Shown: positions 1 through 9,186, numbered from the stretch's first letter. The stretch: 64,000 nucleotides of DNA from Actinomadura latina NBRC 106108 (GCF_001552195.1 NZ_BCQS01000001.1:54929-118928); one strand, 5' to 3'. The notes: a model not told the origin generated them from the letters alone. A program made the numbers and translations.

Positions 1-150
1 ACCTGGGCGTACGGCTGACCCGTGGTCGGGTCGAACTGGGCATACGGCTGGCCGCTGGTCGGATCGGCCGGCGGGTACGGCTGGGCCGTGGTCGGATCGG
101 CCGGCGGGTATTGCTGGCCGGTGGTGGGGTCGGCCGGCGGGTACTGCTGC
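1..150 (-). repeat. 36-bp coding repeats (YPPADPTTGQ units)
   Basis: At least four consecutive imperfect copies of a 36-bp unit encode variants of PPADPTTGQQY. Differences between copies (TTG, TTA, TSG; PPAD versus AQFD) show that the array is degenerating. It probably continues past position 1. Confidence 0.7.
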
Positions 151-851
151 GGCGGGTACTGCTGGACGTTCTGGTCGGGTGCGTAGGGCGGGGCCGCGTT
201 CGGGTCCGCCGGGGGGAACTGCTGCTGGACGGTGCCGTTCACGTCCTGCGGGGGTCCGGCCTCGGGGGCGAGCGGGCGGCCCGTGTTCGGGTCGATCGGC
301 ACGTACGGCTGCCCGGAGGCGTCGGTGTCCTGCGGGTAGGGCTGCCCGGTGGCGGGGTCGATCGGCTGGTACTGCCCGCCGGCGTCCTGGCGCGCGAACT
401 GCTCGGGCGGGTACGGCGGCAGCTGGTCGAGGGGCGGCGCGGCGTTGCCGTTGGCGTCGTACGGCGACTGCTGCGAAGGGGGCGACTGCTGTGAAGAGGG
501 CGGGGCCTGGGACGGGTCGTAGGCCGGGGCCGGGTAGTACGGCGGCGGCAGCATCCCCCCGTCGAACGGCTGCGGCATGGGGGCGCCCTCGTAGGGCGGG
601 GGCTGCGGGGGGCCGTAGCCCGTGTTCTCCGGGGCTCCCTGGAAGGCGGGCGGCGCGGCCAGCCACGGGTTGTCGTCCGGGGCGGGCGACGGAGGCGGCG
701 GCGGAGGCGGCGGGGCGTTCTCCTGCTGGGCGGGGGCCGGTCGCGCCCCTTGCTCGCCCTGGGGGGACGGTTCCGCCGTGTCCTCGCTCATCGCGTCGAG
801 AGAAGCGAGACGCTCCTCCAGGGAGCGCCCGTCGTGCTCGTTCCTCGCCAC
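1..851 (-). CDS. Proline/glutamine-rich repeat protein, C-terminus beyond window
   Basis: The N-terminal 283 residues of a protein that continues past the window edge. A GTG start at 851 follows a good ribosome site (GAGGGGGAAG); an internal ATG (MSEDTAEP) is possible at 791. The visible part is low-complexity: a run of eight prolines near residue 50, then stretches rich in Pro, Gln, Tyr and Gly. Towards the window edge it becomes tandem 12-residue units of the form QPYPPADPTTG, encoded by imperfect 36-bp DNA repeats (about 1-150). No enzymatic domain is visible. Such proline-rich leaders often precede a membrane or structural domain in actinobacterial proteins, but that domain lies outside the window, so the function is unknown. 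Confidence 0.7.
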   Translation of the reverse strand, partial: MARNEHDGRSLEERLASLDAMSEDTAEPSPQGEQGARPAPAQQENAPPPPPPPPSPAPDDNPWLAAPPAFQGAPENTGYGPPQPPPYEGAPMPQPFDGGMLPPPYYPAPAYDPSQAPPSSQQSPPSQQSPYDANGNAAPPLDQLPPYPPEQFARQDAGGQYQPIDPATGQPYPQDTDASGQPYVPIDPNTGRPLAPEAGPPQDVNGTVQQQFPPADPNAAPPYAPDQNVQQYPPQQYPPADPTTGQQYPPADPTTAQPYPPADPTSGQPYAQFDPTTGQPYAQ

Positions 852-1009
852 CGTTCTTCCCCCTCGGGCACGCCTCTGATGATCAACACGGTGCAGGTGG
901 GCAAACCGATCCCCACGCAGGATACCCATGACCCACTAGCACGCATCCCCCGTGTAGATCGGGCTTGGGGCGGCAAAGCGGGGGTGCGGCGCCCGGTAGC
1001 GTGATCGGT

Positions 1010-1966
1010 ATGCATGCCATCGTGATCCGCGAGCCGGGCGGCGCCGACGTCCTCGAATGGACGCGTGTCCCCGACCCGCGACCGGAGCCGGGCGAGGTGC
1101 TGATCGAGGTGGCGGCGAGCGCGGTCAACCGCGCCGACGTCATGCAGCGGCAGGGCTTCTACCCGCCGCCCGCGGGCGCGCCCCCGTACCCGGGCCTGGA
1201 GGTGTCCGGACGGGTCGCCGAACTGGGCGCGGACGTCACCGGGGTGAACACCGGCGACGAGGTGTGCGCGCTGCTGGCCGGGGGAGGGTACGCCGAACGG
1301 GTCGCGGTGCCCGCCGCGCAGGTGCTTCCGGTGCCGCGCGGGGTGGACGTCGCGGCGGCGGCCGGACTCCCGGAGGTCGCGTGCACGGTGTGGTCGAACG
1401 TTTTCCAGCTCGGCGGGCTGCGCGAAGGCGAGACGCTCCTCGTCCACGGCGGCGGCAGCGGCATCGGCACGTTCGCGATCCAGCTCGCGAAGGCGCGCGG
1501 CGCGCGGGTCGTGACGACCGTGGGCAGCGAGGAGAAGGCCGCCCGCTGCCGCGAACTCGGCGCGGACGTCACCGTGAACTACCGCGAGGACGACTTCGTC
1601 GGCAGCGGCCCGTACGACGTGATCCTCGACCTGATCGGCGCCAAGTACCTGGCGCGGAACGTGGAAGCGCTCGCCATCGGCGGACGGCTGATGGTGATCG
1701 GCCTGCAGGGCGGCGCGAAGGCGGAGCTGGACCTCGGCACGCTGCTGCGCAAGCGGGCGCTGGTGCACGCGACGACGCTGCGGGCCCGTCCCCCGGAGGA
1801 GAAGGCGGAGATCGTCGCCGGGGTCCGCGAGCACGTGTGGCCGCTGCTGGAGTCGGGGAAGGTCCGGCCCGTCATCGACCGGAGCTTCCCCATGGCGGAC
1901 GCGGCGCGCGCGCACGAGCTGCTCGAAGAGAGCGGTCACGTCGGCAAGATCTTGTTGACCGTGTGA
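1010..1966 (+). CDS. NAD(P)H-dependent quinone oxidoreductase (zinc-free MDR, PIG3-like)
   Basis: A 318-residue medium-chain dehydrogenase/reductase. It opens with MHAIVIREPGGADVLEW, typical of quinone oxidoreductases. A GroES-like domain covers roughly residues 1-120, followed by a Rossmann domain with the cofactor loop HGGGSGIGTFAIQ. The zinc-ligand cysteines and histidine of alcohol dehydrogenases are absent, as expected for this branch. ATG 1010 was preferred over an upstream in-frame start at 965 because homology begins there. The family reduces quinones or other electrophilic carbonyls with NADPH in the cytosol. It lies 13 bp upstream of bpa on the same strand, so the two may share a transcript. 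Confidence 0.88.
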   Translation: MHAIVIREPGGADVLEWTRVPDPRPEPGEVLIEVAASAVNRADVMQRQGFYPPPAGAPPYPGLEVSGRVAELGADVTGVNTGDEVCALLAGGGYAERVAVPAAQVLPVPRGVDVAAAAGLPEVACTVWSNVFQLGGLREGETLLVHGGGSGIGTFAIQLAKARGARVVTTVGSEEKAARCRELGADVTVNYREDDFVGSGPYDVILDLIGAKYLARNVEALAIGGRLMVIGLQGGAKAELDLGTLLRKRALVHATTLRARPPEEKAEIVAGVREHVWPLLESGKVRPVIDRSFPMADAARAHELLEESGHVGKILLTV

Positions 1967-1979
1967 GGATGTGGAGTTT

Positions 1980-2522
1980 ATGAGCGAGCCTTCGAAGAAC
2001 CAGTCTGAACAGGAACCGCAGGTCCTCGTGGTCGGCCCGGGCGGCATCGCCATGGAGAGCGCCGGCGAGGGCGAGTCCGAGGGCAAGTCGGTCACCGAGA
2101 TGGTCGAGCAGCCCGCGAAGGTGATGCGGATCGGCGGGATGATCCGCCAGCTTCTCGAAGAGGTCAAGGCCGCCCCGCTGGACGAGGCGAGCCGGGCCCG
2201 GCTGCGGGAGATCCACAAGTCGTCCGTCAAGGAGCTGGAGGACGGCCTGGCGCCCGAACTGGTCGCGGAGCTGGAGCGGCTGTCGCTGCCGTTCACCGAG
2301 GGGGCGGTGCCGAGCGAGGCGGAGCTGCGGATCGCGCAGGCGCAGCTCGTCGGCTGGCTGGAGGGCCTGTTCCACGGCATCCAGACGACGCTGTTCGCGC
2401 AGCAGATGGCGGCGCGGGCGCAGCTGGAGCAGATGCGGCGCGCCCTGCCCGCCGGGATGATGCAGCCCCCGGAGGATGAGCAGCAGCACCCCGGCCCGCG
2501 CTCGTCCGGCCCCTACCTGTAG
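1980..2522 (+). CDS. bpa: Bacterial proteasome activator Bpa/PafE
   Basis: A 180-residue protein matching the Bpa (Rv3780, DUF2587) family: an acidic disordered N-terminus with a VVGPGG segment, then a helical core (about residues 35-150). Bpa forms an ATP-independent dodecameric ring that opens the 20S proteasome gate and feeds it unfolded proteins such as HspR. The C-terminus ends GPYL; the family docks into the proteasome alpha ring with a C-terminal GQYL motif, so Tyr-Leu is kept and Gln is replaced by Pro. ATG 1980 has GAGG 11 bases and GGAG 3 bases upstream; a GTG at 1971 is possible. The genes for the proteasome itself are not in this window. Confidence 0.9.
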   Translation: MSEPSKNQSEQEPQVLVVGPGGIAMESAGEGESEGKSVTEMVEQPAKVMRIGGMIRQLLEEVKAAPLDEASRARLREIHKSSVKELEDGLAPELVAELERLSLPFTEGAVPSEAELRIAQAQLVGWLEGLFHGIQTTLFAQQMAARAQLEQMRRALPAGMMQPPEDEQQHPGPRSSGPYL

Positions 2523-2547
2523 GACCGCCACCTGTAGGACCGCGAAC

Positions 2548-2580
2548 CGGCCGCACCCCCGCACGGGAGGGGTGCGGCCG
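2548..2580. terminator. Bidirectional hairpin between bpa and HAD gene
   Basis: A perfect 12-bp stem (CGGCCGCACCCC at 2548-2559 with its complement at 2569-2580) and a 9-base loop lie between two convergent genes, with no long U tract. Just before it, ACCTGTAGGACCGC is duplicated in tandem (2514-2543) and includes the bpa stop codon. Confidence 0.7.
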
Positions 2581-2583
2581 TCG

Positions 2584-3387
2584 CTACGGGTAGAGCTGTT
2601 CCAGCACCTCGGCGACGCCGTCGTCGTCGTTCCGGGACGTCTTGTGCGTCACGGCCGCCAGCACCAGCGGATGCGCGTTCGCGACACCGTAGGACGTGCC
2701 CGCCCACGTGAGCATCGGCAGGTCGTTGGGCATGTCGCCGAACGCGGTGACGTCGTCCGACACGAGGCCGTGCTCGGTGCAGAGCGCGGCGAGCGCGCTC
2801 GCCTTGGTGACGCCCCGCGCGCTCATCTCCAGCAGCCCCCGCCCGGACGAGTGCGTCACCGTCACGAGGTCGCCCACCGCCTGGACGGCCTTCTCCGAGA
2901 GCGTGTCGGGGTCGGCGTCCGGGTGGAAGGCGAGCAGCTTGGTGCCGGGCCTGCTGACCAGCTCGTCGGCGTCCACGCGACGTCCGCCGAAGTCCTCGGC
3001 GTCCCAGCGGCCGAGGATGTAGCTGTTCTCGAAGTAGAACCCGGCCGGGTGCTCCACCGCGAACTGCAGCTCGGGCGAGATGCCGCGCAGCCGCCCGACC
3101 GCCTCCGCGATCACGTCCGGCCGGATCTCCCGCGTCTGCAGGACCGTCTCGGTGTGCAGGTCGTAGACGACGGCGCCGTTGGCGCAGATGGCGACGCCGT
3201 GGTGGTCGACGGCCGTGGCGACGTCCGTCATCCAGCGCGGCGGCCGGCCGGTGACCATGACGAGCATCGCCCCGGCCCGCTCGACCCGGGCCAGGGCGTC
3301 GACGGTCCGGGCGGAGATCGTGCCGTCGGAGCGCACGATCGTGCCGTCGAGGTCAGTGGCGATCACGCGCGGCGAAAGCTGGCTCAT
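2584..3387 (-). CDS. HAD-superfamily phosphatase (Cof/IIB type)
   Basis: A 267-residue protein with the HAD motif I DLDGTIV (nucleophile Asp and +2 Asp) near the N-terminus, motif II VTGRP, a C2-type cap in the middle, a lysine in VTKASALAAL, and motif IV FGDMPNDLPML. This arrangement matches Cof-type sugar-phosphate or nucleotide phosphatases; the substrate cannot be read from sequence. ATG 3387 has AGGAAGGTGAC just upstream. It lies 62 bp downstream of serS on the same strand and may be cotranscribed with it. Confidence 0.88.
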   Translation of the reverse strand: MSQLSPRVIATDLDGTIVRSDGTISARTVDALARVERAGAMLVMVTGRPPRWMTDVATAVDHHGVAICANGAVVYDLHTETVLQTREIRPDVIAEAVGRLRGISPELQFAVEHPAGFYFENSYILGRWDAEDFGGRRVDADELVSRPGTKLLAFHPDADPDTLSEKAVQAVGDLVTVTHSSGRGLLEMSARGVTKASALAALCTEHGLVSDDVTAFGDMPNDLPMLTWAGTSYGVANAHPLVLAAVTHKTSRNDDDGVAEVLEQLYP

Positions 3388-3449
3388 GTCACCTTCCTGG
3401 GCAGATGCCACAAACCATAAGCGACGCCGCCGACACCGGCGCCCCGGGG

Positions 3450-4709
3450 TCAGCGCTTGATCGGCTCCAGGACGTCCTGCCCCAGGAACTTCTGCAGCGC
3501 CTCCGGGACGCGCACCGAGCCGTCGGCCCGCTGGTGGTTCTCCAGGATCGACACCATCCAGCGGGTCGTCGCCAGCGTGCCGTTCAGCGTCGCGACCGGC
3601 TGGTTCCGGCCGTCCGCGTCCTTGGACCGCACCGCGAGCCGCCGCGCCTGGAACTCCGTGCAGTTGGACGTCGAGGTGACCTCGCGGTAGGTGTCCTGCG
3701 TCGGCACCCATGCCTCGCAGTCGTACTTGCGGGCCGCGCTGGAGCCGAGGTCGCCGGCCGCCACGTCGATCACCCGGTACGGGATCTCGACCTTGGCGAG
3801 CATCTCCTTCTCCCACTCCAGCAGCCGCAGGTGCTCGGCGTGCGAGTCGGCCGGGTCGCAGTAGGAGAACATCTCCACCTTGTCGAACTGGTGGACGCGG
3901 ATGATGCCGCGCGTGTCCTTGCCGTAGGAGCCGGCCTCGCGGCGGAAGCACGACGACCACGCCACGTACCGCCGCGGCAGCTCGTCGATGATCTCGTTCA
4001 TGTGGTACGCGGCGAGCGGCACCTCCGACGTCCCGACCAGGTACAGCTCGTCCGCCGGGAGCTGGTACACCTCGGCGGCGTGCGCGCCGAGGAACCCGGT
4101 GCCCTCCATCGCCTCCGGCTTCACCAGGACCGGCGGGTACATCGGGACGAACCCGTTCCCGATCGCCGTCTCCATGGCGAGGTTCAGCAGCGCGTACTGC
4201 AGCCGCGCGCCCACGCCCGTCAGGTAGTAGAACCGCGCGCCCGACACCTTCGCGCCGCGCTCCATGTCGATGGCGCCGAGGCCCTCGCCGAGTTCGAGGT
4301 GGTCCTTCGGCTCGAAGTCGAACGCGGTCGGCTCGCCGACGTGCTCCAGGACGACGAAGTCCTGCTCGCCGCCGGGCGGGGCGCCCTCCTCGATGAGGTT
4401 CGGGACGCCCTTCAGCACGGCGTCGAGTTCCTCGCCGAGCCGGCCGGCCTCCGCCTCCTGCTCCTTGACCTGCTGCGACAGCTCCTTCGCGCGGGCGAGC
4501 AGCGCGTCCCGCTCGTCGCCCTTAGCCTTGGAGACGGACTTGCCGAAACTCTTCTGCTCCGCCCTGAGCTGCTCGAACGACGTCAGCGCCGAGCGGCGCC
4601 GCCCGTCCAGGTCCAGCAGCCGGTCGACGACGGCGTCATCCTCACCGCGGGCGCGCTGCGACGCGCGCAGCCGCTCCGGATCCTCTCGAAGAGCTCGCAG
4701 GTCAATCAC
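3450..4709 (-). CDS. serS: Seryl-tRNA synthetase
   Basis: A 419-residue class II aminoacyl-tRNA synthetase. An N-terminal coiled-coil arm (about residues 1-105, rich in Glu/Lys/Leu) clamps the long variable arm of tRNA-Ser. The catalytic core follows, with the [10 protein letters not shown] region, motif 2 around [15 protein letters not shown], serine-site residues, and motif 3 near [16 protein letters not shown]. Length is normal for the family. It charges tRNA-Ser (and tRNA-Sec where present) in the cytosol. It starts with ATG at 4709. Confidence 0.96.
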   Translation of the reverse strand: MIDLRALREDPERLRASQRARGEDDAVVDRLLDLDGRRRSALTSFEQLRAEQKSFGKSVSKAKGDERDALLARAKELSQQVKEQEAEAGRLGEELDAVLKGVPNLIEEGAPPGGEQDFVVLEHVGEPTAFDFEPKDHLELGEGLGAIDMERGAKVSGARFYYLTGVGARLQYALLNLAMETAIGNGFVPMYPPVLVKPEAMEGTGFLGAHAAEVYQLPADELYLVGTSEVPLAAYHMNEIIDELPRRYVAWSSCFRREAGSYGKDTRGIIRVHQFDKVEMFSYCDPADSHAEHLRLLEWEKEMLAKVEIPYRVIDVAAGDLGSSAARKYDCEAWVPTQDTYREVTSTSNCTEFQARRLAVRSKDADGRNQPVATLNGTLATTRWMVSILENHQRADGSVRVPEALQKFLGQDVLEPIKR

Positions 4710-4761
4710 AGACCCGAGGCTACCGTTCCGGCCCCTCGCTCCGCGCGCGCATAACCGCGCT

Positions 4762-5562
4762 TCACCGGACGCCGCTCGCCAGCAGCGCGTGCGCGGGCAG
4801 CGCGACCTTGCCGCCGTCCACCCCGTAATCAGCGATGATCGTGTCGTAGGCGTCCTTGATCAGGGCGACGGTCTCCGCGTCCTGCCGCCCCACGATGACG
4901 CCGTTGGTGCCGACCCTGGACAGCGCGCCCGTCTCCCACCACTCCTCCGGGTCGACGACGTGCTCCCAGGTCACCTCCTCGACCTCGACCTCGGCCAGCC
5001 CGGCCTCCGCCACCAGCCGCCGGAACGCGACCGGCTCGCCGTACCGCAGGAACGGCGACTCGGGGATGTCGTCCGGCCACGGCACACCGGCCTGCTCGAT
5101 CGCCTCCCGGACGATCGCGAGGGCGCCGCTGCCCGGCATCGCCCAGCAGGACAGCGCCAGCCGCCCGCCCGGCCGCAGCACCCGCCGCAGCTCGGTGACG
5201 GCCGCGCCGGGGTCGCCCACGTGGTTGATGACGCAGTTGCCGGCGACCCCGTCGAACGCCTCGTCCTCGAACGGCACCTCGGGCAGGACGGCGACGCGCA
5301 CGTCCAGCCCCGGGACGTTCCGGGCGGCCGTGTCCGCCATGCTCTCCTCGGCGTCCATCGCCGACACCTGGGCGCCGCGCCGGACGGCCTCCCGCGAGAC
5401 GAACCCCGGGCCCGTCCCGACGTCGAGGAACCGCGTCCCATCGGTCACCCCGGCCGCGTCCAGCAGCGGACCCACCAGGTAACGGGTGAGCCGGGCGAAG
5501 CCCCGCTCGTACGCGGCGGCCCGCCCGGCCCACAGTTCCCGCTCGTAAAGATCGAAGTCCAT
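4762..5562 (-). CDS. Class I SAM-dependent methyltransferase
   Basis: A 266-residue protein with a UbiE/type-11 methyltransferase fold: motif [17 protein letters not shown] (SAM-binding glycine loop), acidic residue in AMDAEESM, then [16 protein letters not shown] and [16 protein letters not shown]. These residues define SAM binding, but the methyl acceptor is unknown. ATG 5562 ([11 protein letters not shown]) was chosen over GTG 5568. It is on the same strand as serS, with a gap of about 50 bp. The reading frame is intact and of normal length. Confidence 0.85.
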   Translation of the reverse strand: MDFDLYERELWAGRAAAYERGFARLTRYLVGPLLDAAGVTDGTRFLDVGTGPGFVSREAVRRGAQVSAMDAEESMADTAARNVPGLDVRVAVLPEVPFEDEAFDGVAGNCVINHVGDPGAAVTELRRVLRPGGRLALSCWAMPGSGALAIVREAIEQAGVPWPDDIPESPFLRYGEPVAFRRLVAEAGLAEVEVEEVTWEHVVDPEEWWETGALSRVGTNGVIVGRQDAETVALIKDAYDTIIADYGVDGGKVALPAHALLASGVR

Positions 5563-5582
5563 GCCCACCAGGGCACCCTACG

Positions 5583-5729
5583 TCAGCGCACGTCCACGTA
5601 GTCGTCCCTGTAGGTCTTGACGTAGTAGGACGTGGCGCTGGTGTAGGCGCGCCATGTGCCGTCCTTGGACGCCTTGAAACCCTTGCGGAAGCGGCCCAGC
5701 TTGTCGGTCTTCTGCGCCGACCGGCGCCG
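5583..5729 (-). pseudogene. C-terminal remnant of a secreted actinobacterial protein
   Basis: On the minus strand an open frame without a start ends in a segment reading KLGRFRKGFKASKDGTWRAY then YVKTYRDDYVDVR and a stop. This repeats the pattern of the C-terminal beta domain found in many secreted actinobacterial hypothetical proteins (recalled, not searched). The frame runs straight into the frnE-like gene in another frame, so the rest of the host gene has been lost. No start or ribosome site is present. Confidence 0.4.
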
Positions 5730-5730
5730 G

Positions 5731-6441
5731 TCAGGGCTTGTCGGGGACCGCGCAGGTGTCGTCGGTGCAGGTCCCGGCTTCTTCGCCGATGGTGGTGAGG
5801 GCCGGGTGGGCGTCCGTCCAAGCGCGGGTGAGGACGTCGGCGAACGTCTCGGTCGGCTGGGCGCCGGAGACGCCGTAGCGGCGGTCGACGACGAAGAACG
5901 GGACGCCGGTCGCGCCGATGTCGCGCGCCGCGCGATGCTCGGCGTCCACGTCCGAGGCGAACTGGCCGGACGTGAGCACGTCGCGCGCTTCGGACGCGTC
6001 CAGGCCCGCCTCCGCCACGACCTCCACCAGGGAGTCGTGGTCGAACACCGAGCGGCGGTCGGTGAAATGCGCCTTGAAGAGCGCCTCGACGACCTCGTCC
6101 TGCACGCCGTGCTTCGCCGCGAGGTGGATCAGCCGGTGCGCATCGGCGGTGTTGCCCGCCCGGCCGCCCTCCAGGTGGTACTCCAGCCCCACCCCGGCCG
6201 CGCGCTCCTCCATCTGCCGGTTCATCTCGACGGCGCGCTCGCGCGTCATGCCGTACTTCTCCGCCAGCATGTCGGCCACGTCGACGGTCTCCCCGTGCGG
6301 GAAGGACGGGTCGAGCTGGAAGGACCGGTGGACCACCTCCACCCGGTCGCGATGCTCGAAGCCCTCAAGGGCCTTCTCGAACTGCCGCTTCCCGATGTAG
6401 CACCACGGGCAGATGACATCGGACCAGATCTCGACACGCAC
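5731..6441 (-). CDS. DsbA-family oxidoreductase (FrnE type)
   Basis: A 236-residue cytosolic thioredoxin-fold protein. The N-terminus reads VEIWSDVICPWCYIGKRQFE, with the CPWC redox motif at about residues 11-14, followed by a helical insertion and a cis-Pro loop GVPFFVVD. This is the FrnE/2-hydroxychromene-2-carboxylate isomerase-like branch, implicated in polyketide oxidation or oxidative stress; the partner is unknown. There is no signal peptide. Two further cysteines sit near the C-terminus (GTCTDDTCAV), as in FrnE proteins with an additional C-terminal redox pair. The start is GTG 6441. Confidence 0.87.
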   Translation of the reverse strand: MRVEIWSDVICPWCYIGKRQFEKALEGFEHRDRVEVVHRSFQLDPSFPHGETVDVADMLAEKYGMTRERAVEMNRQMEERAAGVGLEYHLEGGRAGNTADAHRLIHLAAKHGVQDEVVEALFKAHFTDRRSVFDHDSLVEVVAEAGLDASEARDVLTSGQFASDVDAEHRAARDIGATGVPFFVVDRRYGVSGAQPTETFADVLTRAWTDAHPALTTIGEEAGTCTDDTCAVPDKP

Positions 6442-6572
6442 GGGGGCACCCTTCTCTTCGGTATCACCGCGTGCAACACGTCCCGGCCCGGATCTGTTTC
6501 TCCCTGGACCGGAGGAGGCCGGCCGCCCCGCGCCGCGCGGCGGCGTACGGGACGGCCGGCCTGCTTCACCGG

Positions 6573-7613
6573 TCAGGCGGACGGTCGGTCCTGGACGGTG
6601 AACTCCGTCGTCACCGGAGCCGGGCCGAGCACCCAGTTCGCGGTCAGCTTCACCTTGGTCCCGACCGGGACCGAGTCGGCGACACTGATGCTGAACTGCG
6701 CGCCGTCCTTGTCGGCCGGGATGCTTCCGTCGGAAGGCACGTTGAGGGAGGTGGTGACGCCGGGCGTGTCACTGGTCAGGTTGATCCTGGCGCCGAACGG
6801 GTGCCAGATGTCCCCCAGGCCGACCACCCCGAAGTTCTCGGCATTGCCGGCCCGGTGCCGCACCGGGCCGAGAACGCCGATGGAGAACTTCTTCGGCACT
6901 CCGATGACGCCGGCGAACTGCCTGGCCGTGCCGAGCGCCGCCATCACCGTGGCGAAACGGGGCTTGTCGTAGGCATCGGAGTCCATGGTGAAGGTCGCGC
7001 TCGTCGCGCCGGCCGGGACCACCACGTAGTAGGGCATGCGGATGGCCCCACTCTCATAGGGGATCTTGCGCAGGTCCACGGCCAGGCCGCCGACCGGCGC
7101 CGGGGACTTGAGGCGCACCGTCCCGGTGAACTTCTTGCCCTCCACCACGATGCGCTTGTCGACGGTGAACGAGGTGACGTCCTGATACCGCCCGTCGATC
7201 TGGTCCACGGTGATCGACGTCTCCGCGACCGAACCGCCGACTCCGGCGGTCAGCCGGGTCACCGTCCCCTCGCTGATCGCGGACTGCACCCGGATGGCGA
7301 AGCTGACGCTGCGCTCCCCCTCGGGCACCGTGACCTTGTTCTTGGTGGCCTGGAAATAGGTCAGGTCCTTGTACTCGTTGCCGTCCAGGAGCTGCACGTT
7401 GACACCCCCCGCCGGGGCCGGCTCGGCCAGGGTGACCGTCTGGATCGCCTGCTCACCGGAGGTGATGCGGGACGGGGTGACCGTCGTGGACACGACCTGG
7501 ACCTCGGCCGCGGAGGCCCGCAGCGGAACCAGGACGGCGGCGGACAGGGCGATCGGCAGGGCGGCGGTGAGGGTGCGGCGGCCGACCCTGCGCAGAATGG
7601 GGAGTGTGTGCAT
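6573..7613 (-). CDS. Secreted Ig-like beta-sandwich protein
   Basis: 346 residues from ATG 7613. An N-terminal signal peptide (RRVGRRTLTAALPIALSAA followed by a hydrophobic stretch and an ASA cleavage site) targets it for export. The remainder is almost entirely beta-strand: repeated segments such as VTLAEPAPAGGVNVQL and VRLKSPAPVGGLAVDL suggest two or three Ig/CalX-beta-like domains, each with a VP.G..S..F motif. No cell-wall anchor, catalytic motif or cysteine pair is seen. Such proteins usually act at the cell surface, but the specific role is unknown. It is probably transcribed alone from a promoter in the 100-bp gap after pheA. Confidence 0.72.
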   Translation of the reverse strand: MHTLPILRRVGRRTLTAALPIALSAAVLVPLRASAAEVQVVSTTVTPSRITSGEQAIQTVTLAEPAPAGGVNVQLLDGNEYKDLTYFQATKNKVTVPEGERSVSFAIRVQSAISEGTVTRLTAGVGGSVAETSITVDQIDGRYQDVTSFTVDKRIVVEGKKFTGTVRLKSPAPVGGLAVDLRKIPYESGAIRMPYYVVVPAGATSATFTMDSDAYDKPRFATVMAALGTARQFAGVIGVPKKFSIGVLGPVRHRAGNAENFGVVGLGDIWHPFGARINLTSDTPGVTTSLNVPSDGSIPADKDGAQFSISVADSVPVGTKVKLTANWVLGPAPVTTEFTVQDRPSA

Positions 7614-7715
7614 GCGTCCAGTCAATGATCTTCAAGGCCGGTCGTGCCAGACCTCGGGCGCATACGTTCGATCTTCGTAAGAACTGCGCCGCCCCATGAA
7701 CGGGCAGGTCAGGGG

Positions 7716-8657
7716 TCAGGAGGAGCGGCCGGTGCGGATGCCGGTGAGCCAGGCGGCGGCCTTGGTGAAGTCGCTGTCGTGGGTGCCGCGGCGGATCTCG
7801 GGGCTGACCGCGTCGGCGCGGGCGTAGGAGCCGACGAAGCGGAGGTCGGCGCACACGCGGCGCAGGCCCATCAGGGCCTCGCCGACGCGGGCGTCGGAGA
7901 CGTGGCCCTCGAAGTCCATCCAGAAGAGGTAGGAGCCGAGGCCGGCGCCGGTGGGCCGCGACTGGATCAGCGTCAGGTTGATGCCGCGCACGGAGAACTC
8001 GGTGAGGATCTCCAGCAGGGCGCCCGGGTGGTCCTCGCCGATGAACGCGACGACGGTCGTCTTGTCCGTGCCGGTGGGGGCGGGCGGCGTGCACGGGCGG
8101 TGCAGGACGACGAAGCGGGTGACCGCGTCGGCGACGTCGTGGATGTCCTCGGCGAGGATCGACAGGCCGTAGCGGGCGGCGGCGAACGAGCCGGCGAGCG
8201 CGGCGTCGTAATGGCCGTCGGCGACGTGCTGGGCGGCCTCGGCGTTGGACGTGGCGGCGCGCCATTCGGCGTGCGGGACGTTCTCCAGCAGCCAGCGGCG
8301 GCACTGCGGCTGCGCGATCGGGTGGGACGCGACGGTCTTGATGTCGTCCAGCGCCGTCCCCGGGCGAACCAGCAGCGCGAACGAGACCGGCAGGTGGATC
8401 TCACCGACGATCTGGAGTGGCTCGCCGGTGGCCAGCTCGTCCAGCGTGGTGGGGACCGAGCCCTCGACGGAGTTCTCCAGCGCGACGACGGCCGTGTCGG
8501 CCTCGCCGTTGCGGAGCGCCTCCAGGACGGCCGGGACGGTCGCGTACGGGACGTGCTCGGCGCCGGCGGCGCCCGGCAGCGTGAGCAGGGCCGCCTCGGT
8601 GAACGTGCCCTGCGGACCCAGGTAGGCGTAGCGCGCTTGCCTGCTGTCTGCGGTCAC
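7716..8657 (-). CDS. pheA: Prephenate dehydratase
   Basis: A 313-residue monofunctional prephenate dehydratase converting prephenate to phenylpyruvate in phenylalanine synthesis. The N-terminal periplasmic-binding-like domain begins YAYLGPQGTFTEAAL. The catalytic VTRF motif (Thr-Arg-Phe) lies near residue 180. A C-terminal ACT domain contains PGALLEILTEFSVRGINLT and an IQSRP motif (ESRP in the best-studied members) that binds phenylalanine for feedback control. The start is GTG 8657. Downstream DUF4446 and upstream genes lie on the same strand, a neighbourhood common in actinomycetes. Confidence 0.94.
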   Translation of the reverse strand: MTADSRQARYAYLGPQGTFTEAALLTLPGAAGAEHVPYATVPAVLEALRNGEADTAVVALENSVEGSVPTTLDELATGEPLQIVGEIHLPVSFALLVRPGTALDDIKTVASHPIAQPQCRRWLLENVPHAEWRAATSNAEAAQHVADGHYDAALAGSFAAARYGLSILAEDIHDVADAVTRFVVLHRPCTPPAPTGTDKTTVVAFIGEDHPGALLEILTEFSVRGINLTLIQSRPTGAGLGSYLFWMDFEGHVSDARVGEALMGLRRVCADLRFVGSYARADAVSPEIRRGTHDSDFTKAAAWLTGIRTGRSS

Positions 8658-8730
8658 GGGGTCCCCCGGGGCGAGTGGTGTGGTCGAACACGCCGAGTTT
8701 ACTTCCCGGCGGGTGAAGCCCGAGCCGCCG

Positions 8731-9186
8731 CTACGCCCGCGCGGACGTGCGGTCGCCGCTGCCGAAGTCGGCCAGCGGGTCGTCCATCGACACGACCGGG
8801 CCCTTGCCGAGCCGGGCCGCGCGCAGGGCGTGGCTCTCCTCGGGGGAGAGCGTCTCGACCGGGTGCCCGGCCTGGACGGCCTTGGCGTAGGTCCGCGTCT
8901 CGGTCCGCCCGTTGATGGAGCTGACGACGACCCCGTCCCCGACCGCGTTGATCAGGGCGAGGGAGAAGGACCGGTGCCCGGACATCTCCTTCAGGGCGTC
9001 GTAGTGGACGATGGCGAGGTCGCGCAGGGCGCGCTCGTCGACCGATCCGCTGGCGACCTGGAGCTGGCGCCTGAGCATTTCCCCGCACTCGTCGACGACC
9101 TGGTTGACCCGGTTGTGCGCGACCACCGCGATGGACAGCCCCGCAATACCGGCGACCAGGCCCGCTACGGCCACCGCGACTAGCAT
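8731..9186 (-). CDS. DUF4446 membrane-anchored protein
   Basis: 151 residues: a single N-terminal membrane helix (MLVAVAVAGLVAGIAGLSIA), a short coiled segment, then a soluble domain with the DUF4446 hallmarks HYDALKEMSGHRSFSLAL and NAVGDGVVVSSINGR. Function is unknown in the family. The ATG overlaps the stop of the upstream mannosyltransferase gene (TGATG at 9184-9188), so translation is probably coupled. The C-terminus of about 20 residues is polar and poorly conserved in type. Confidence 0.8.
   Translation of the reverse strand: MLVAVAVAGLVAGIAGLSIAVVAHNRVNQVVDECGEMLRRQLQVASGSVDERALRDLAIVHYDALKEMSGHRSFSLALINAVGDGVVVSSINGRTETRTYAKAVQAGHPVETLSPEESHALRAARLGKGPVVSMDDPLADFGSGDRTSARA

Noticed and set aside
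111..931. Plus-strand frames over the first 900 bp
   Set aside because: They are Arg/Gly/Val-rich shadows of the proline-rich minus-strand gene, whose GTG start, ribosome site and repeat structure are far better.
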